Both the position numbers and the translations under genes were made by a program. From assembly GCA_050115935.1 (NCBI GenBank), contig JASFPO010000042.1, positions 1-15,966 on the forward strand: a stretch of 15,966 bases of DNA, in the 5' to 3' direction. Source of the stretch: GCA-020344715 sp050115935 (lineage in GTDB: Archaea; Thermoproteota; Bathyarchaeia; Bathyarchaeales; Bathyarchaeaceae). Shown here one piece after another: positions 13,934-15,966 of the stretch (positions within the stretch are counted from its first letter, which is position 1; the number at the start of each line of letters is the position of its first letter). A model generated the notes under the pieces. That model was not told where the DNA came from. It was given only the letters and a program-made list of their open reading frames with translations, and searched no databases.

Positions 13934-14069
13934 AAGAGAAAAACTTTTAACCGAAAGTTGTACATCTAAAATTATCTTCAAAAATCTGAACAAGCGTAAA
14001 TATACTTCAACTTTTGGTCAGTTGCTATAAGAGAACTCACGCATGTTCAGATGATGAAACTCGCGTGAT
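13934..14069. other. Spacer with two TATA-like elements and two overlapping inverted repeats
   Basis: AACTTT (13942-13947) and AAAGTT (13954-13959) form an inverted repeat around an AT-rich core. AAATATAC (13998-14005) and CTATAAGA (14025-14032) are TATA-like. Near the downstream ORF, TCACGC (14037-14042) pairs with GCGTGA (14063-14068), and ATGTTCA (14043-14049) pairs with TGAACAT (14071-14077). The two pairings interleave, so as RNA they would compete or form a pseudoknot; as DNA they are two dyads. Confidence 0.35.
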
Positions 14070-14282
14070 TTGAACATTCCGGCTGTTATGATAAGAAACC
14101 GCAATCTGATGATAGTTTCTGGCGTGTGTCTTTTCACGCAAACTCACTCTCAAACAGCGCTAGCTCTGCAGTCTGGTCTGCGGAAGAAGGTTGTGGAAGA
14201 GCATTTACAACTCCTTCTAGATTCTGGCGTTTACGGGAAAGATAAGCTTCAGATTAGCAATTCCAATCTCACGCGCATCTGA
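14070..14282 (+). CDS. Small possible winged-helix DNA-binding protein
   Basis: The product is 70 aa from TTG 14070, or 64 aa from ATG 14088, which is the more conventional start. The core reads QTALALQSGLRKKVVEEHLQ, followed by LLLDSGVYGKDKLQIS. This is the pattern of the second and third helices of an archaeal winged helix (Thr-x-Leu-Ala, small-Gly turn, positively charged recognition helix, Leu-Leu-x-x-Gly) leading into a wing. It is short for a stand-alone regulator: only one helix precedes the HTH, and the wing is incomplete, so it may be a remnant. No strong Shine-Dalgarno is present. It converges on the frameshifted gene at 14325-14791, with 42 bp between them. Confidence 0.38.
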   Translation: MNIPAVMIRNRNLMIVSGVCLFTQTHSQTALALQSGLRKKVVEEHLQLLLDSGVYGKDKLQISNSNLTRI

Positions 14283-14324
14283 CTGCTTAGAAATCGTTTT
14301 CTTTCTGGACGCTCGCTCTGGCTT

Positions 14325-14791
14325 TTATGCCATCGCTATCCCAATTCTCTCTTGGATTATTTCCGCTTTTTCTGCGTCCAATATGATTATGACGTTGTAG
14401 CTGGCACGCCCTCCACCGCGCACCATCGGATACTCAAGCCACCATATTACTTGCCAAGCGTATGTCCTTCTGGGACTTTTTCTTCCCAGAAGTACTCGTC
14501 TGAATGATCTCTAAATAGAGAAGAAGAATGCCATTCCTTCAATTGTTCTAGCCTTGAAGAATTATAGTAGTTTGCTTCGATCGCGAAGCCTTGCGCAGTT
14601 GCCAAACCTCTTTTCAAAAGCTCGGATTTTTTGCTTATTTCTATTGCTTGTTCTTCTGTTATCGGTTTGCCAAGCGTGTTTGGCGTGTTTGGAATCATCG
14701 AAAGCATAATGGACCCTCCTACGATAACCATGGCTCCTAGGACAAGCGAAGTTATCACTTTCTTAAGGTTCGTATCCACAGTTTGCACCAT
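14325..14791 (-). pseudogene. Frameshifted membrane-anchored PepSY-like protein
   Basis: The first frame (14791 to 14447, 114 aa) starts with a short cytosolic segment and one transmembrane helix (VITSLVLGAMVIVGGSIML), then an extracytoplasmic helix TEEQAIEISKKSELLKRGL, and stops at TAA 14447. The adjacent minus frame continues past that stop with protein-like sequence, AWQVIWWLEYP and ASYNVIIILDAEKAEIIQE, ending at TAA 14325. Aromatic strand, then strand ending in DAE/DAxTGEI, is the usual close of PepSY-like domains. The two frames join if one base is restored, most economically in the five-A run (minus strand) at 14477-14481, giving a continuous 155-aa protein; the 467-nt span is exactly one base short of a multiple of three. 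A real mutation, a homopolymer sequencing error or translational slippage would all fit. The PepSY assignment is by pattern only. Confidence 0.55.
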
Positions 14792-14833
14792 TAGGACAGC
14801 TAACTTACGTCTTATTCTTGTGCTAAAGGATAT

Positions 14834-14874
14834 TTAGAACTAGGTATTAGAACGTTCTGTACTAAAGATAGAAC
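14834..14874. promoter_or_regulatory. Repeated TTAGAAC motifs with a palindrome
   Basis: TTAGAAC occurs at 14834-14840 and 14847-14853, with a variant ATAGAAC at 14868-14874. The second copy is part of the perfect palindrome AGAACGTTCT (14849-14858). They lie upstream of the frameshifted minus-strand gene, close to its probable TATA-like CTAAATAT (about 14828-14836), and could be an operator cluster. Confidence 0.35.
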
Positions 14875-15028
14875 ACACTTTCCTCTAAATCAATCATATG
14901 GCATGTGCGTGATCACAATGAGCAATGCCCCTTACCAATTGACCGAAATCTCCTCAAGAGGTTCTCTCTCGCGCGCGTTTACGGGAAATCTAATCTAGCA
15001 GTACTCTCTTAGTGCGTAAGGGTTCAAA
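14875..15028. other. Spacer before the second GNAT gene
   Basis: No gene is seen. It holds a CG-alternating tract at 14968-14977 that runs into GCGTTTACGGGAAA (14975-14988), a 14-bp exact repeat of 14227-14240 inside the small winged-helix ORF. No clear TATA box or Shine-Dalgarno for the ATG at 15029 could be picked out. Confidence 0.3.
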
Positions 15029-15940
15029 ATGAAAATTACAACTTATAAAGAGCTACAATCGAAAGATGAGCTTCTTCCACTATTTCTAGGATGGATCCCT
15101 TTTAACCCAAAAGAATTCGAGAAAGCAATTGAAGCAGACCCAAGATTGAGGAACAGTCCAGTTGGCTATATTGGAATACAGAATAACCATTTGGTTGGTT
15201 TCGTGGGCGTCATGGATATTCCCACGCGTACAATCGAAGGCTCAGAGGAAAAGGTCGGTGGAATCTGGGGAGTGGTTACCCATCCGGGTCACGCGAGAAA
15301 GGGAGTCTTCACCGCTCTGATGCAAAGAAGCCATGAATATTTCACTGAAAAAGGATACAAATTCTCTCTACTCAACACGAGTAAATCTCTCATAGCTTAT
15401 GCTCTCTACAAGAAACTTGGTTACAGAGACGTAACGGTCTACCCAAGCGCGTACAAAGTCATCAAAGAAACAAGGAAGACAACCAAGAAAGAGAGTGACA
15501 AGAAGGCTAAGTTAGATTGGAGTAAGATCCTTGATATATATGATCAAGCTACACAAAGCAAGACGGGGTTTGTCGTCAGAGACTCACAATACGGAAAGAT
15601 GCTGGAGATTCGCAAGAAAATTGAACCAGAGAAGTGCGTGGTAACGGACAGGGGCTACGCTCTCTTGCGGGAAAACGAAGGTAACGTAGCTATACAAGAA
15701 ATCATGGCTTCAACGAAAGACGAGATCAGCAAACTCATCAGTCAATCAGAGCGTACAGCCACAAAAACTGTAATGGCGGAAGTAGTTCTCGATAGCGATT
15801 TGCTGAGAACCTACCGGTCAGATGGATTCATGATCATTGAAGACAGTTATGACGCGCTGATGTTCAAACCACTAGCAGATGCAACATTCGCGGAAAACTA
15901 TGGCCAGAGATTCTTCACAACCAATTTAGACTGTTTCTAG
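15029..15940 (+). CDS. GNAT-family N-acetyltransferase with C-terminal second domain
   Basis: The 303-aa protein has a GNAT domain in residues 1-140. GGIWGVVTHPGHARKGVFTAL carries the beta-4 strand and the acetyl-CoA loop in the form H-A-R-K-G-V, and KSLIAYALYKKLGYRDV is motif B. After a lysine-rich linker (about 145-165), residues 166-290 form a second alpha/beta region (GFVVRDSQYGKMLEIRKK, VTDRGYALLRENEGNVAIQEI) that resembles a degenerate GNAT fold, as in Eis-like two-domain acetyltransferases, but without their SCP2-like third domain. Acceptor unknown. It is not closely similar by eye to the GNAT protein at 11103-12065, so recent duplication is unlikely. The ATG at 15029 is the natural start because the first GNAT strand follows immediately. 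Confidence 0.82.
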   Translation: MKITTYKELQSKDELLPLFLGWIPFNPKEFEKAIEADPRLRNSPVGYIGIQNNHLVGFVGVMDIPTRTIEGSEEKVGGIWGVVTHPGHARKGVFTALMQRSHEYFTEKGYKFSLLNTSKSLIAYALYKKLGYRDVTVYPSAYKVIKETRKTTKKESDKKAKLDWSKILDIYDQATQSKTGFVVRDSQYGKMLEIRKKIEPEKCVVTDRGYALLRENEGNVAIQEIMASTKDEISKLISQSERTATKTVMAEVVLDSDLLRTYRSDGFMIIEDSYDALMFKPLADATFAENYGQRFFTTNLDCF

Positions 15941-15966
15941 GGCACCCAATGTACGCGGAGAGACTG

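Noticed and set aside
11103..15940. The two GNAT genes as a recent duplication
   Set aside because: Their motifs and domain layouts differ (the functional GNAT half is C-terminal in one and N-terminal in the other).
1..15966. CRISPR array, rRNA, insertion sequence or replication origin
   Set aside because: No regularly spaced repeats, no rRNA core sequences, no transposase and no origin-recognition-box cluster were seen.

Overview
The window looks archaeal. Many genes have AT-rich TATA elements about 20-30 bp before the start codon, so several mRNAs would be leaderless or nearly so, and GTG/TTG starts are common. The protein set also fits: a geranylgeranyl-reductase-family flavoprotein, a GTP-type PEP carboxykinase, an AsnRS-like asparagine synthetase, and HxlR and Lrp/AsnC regulators. 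The mix, including a cytosolic reductive-dehalogenase-like protein, suggests an anaerobic or subsurface lineage such as Bathyarchaeia or a relative. That placement is inference; there is no rRNA or other marker here.

Layout. 1-2445 is a minus-strand block: the N-terminus of an ABC transporter ATPase, a phosphoribosyltransferase, and a geranylgeranyl-reductase-like flavoprotein. A compact divergent promoter separates this block from an HxlR regulator (2536-2988), followed by pckG (3212-5089). Next comes a divergent pair made of an Lrp/AsnC regulator (5165-5650, minus) and an archaeal AsnA-like asparagine synthetase (5766-6731, plus). A perfect 17-bp palindrome lies directly before the regulator's start codon. 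6728-8815 is a tightly coupled minus-strand operon: a 4-TM membrane protein, an ion-transporter-superfamily permease, and a 92-aa soluble protein.

From 9065 on, most genes are on the plus strand and separately promoted. They are a SAM methyltransferase, a reductive-dehalogenase-like Fe-S/corrinoid protein without a Tat signal, a two-domain GNAT acetyltransferase, a protein joining a tyrosine-recombinase-type core-binding domain to a DUF4332-like helix-hairpin-helix region with no catalytic domain, and a TatD-type metallohydrolase. After these come a small possible winged-helix protein, a frameshifted PepSY-like membrane-anchored gene on the minus strand (14325-14791), and a second GNAT protein.

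The best leads are the asparagine synthetase/Lrp pair with its palindrome (a layout like bacterial asnC-asnA but with an unrelated enzyme family), the catalytic-domain-less recombinase-like fusion, the stand-alone RdhA homologue, the single-base frameshift near 14477-14481, and the recurrence of CG-alternating tracts in the otherwise AT-rich spacers. I found no CRISPR array, rRNA, tRNA or insertion sequence. No stretch over 300 bp lacks a gene.
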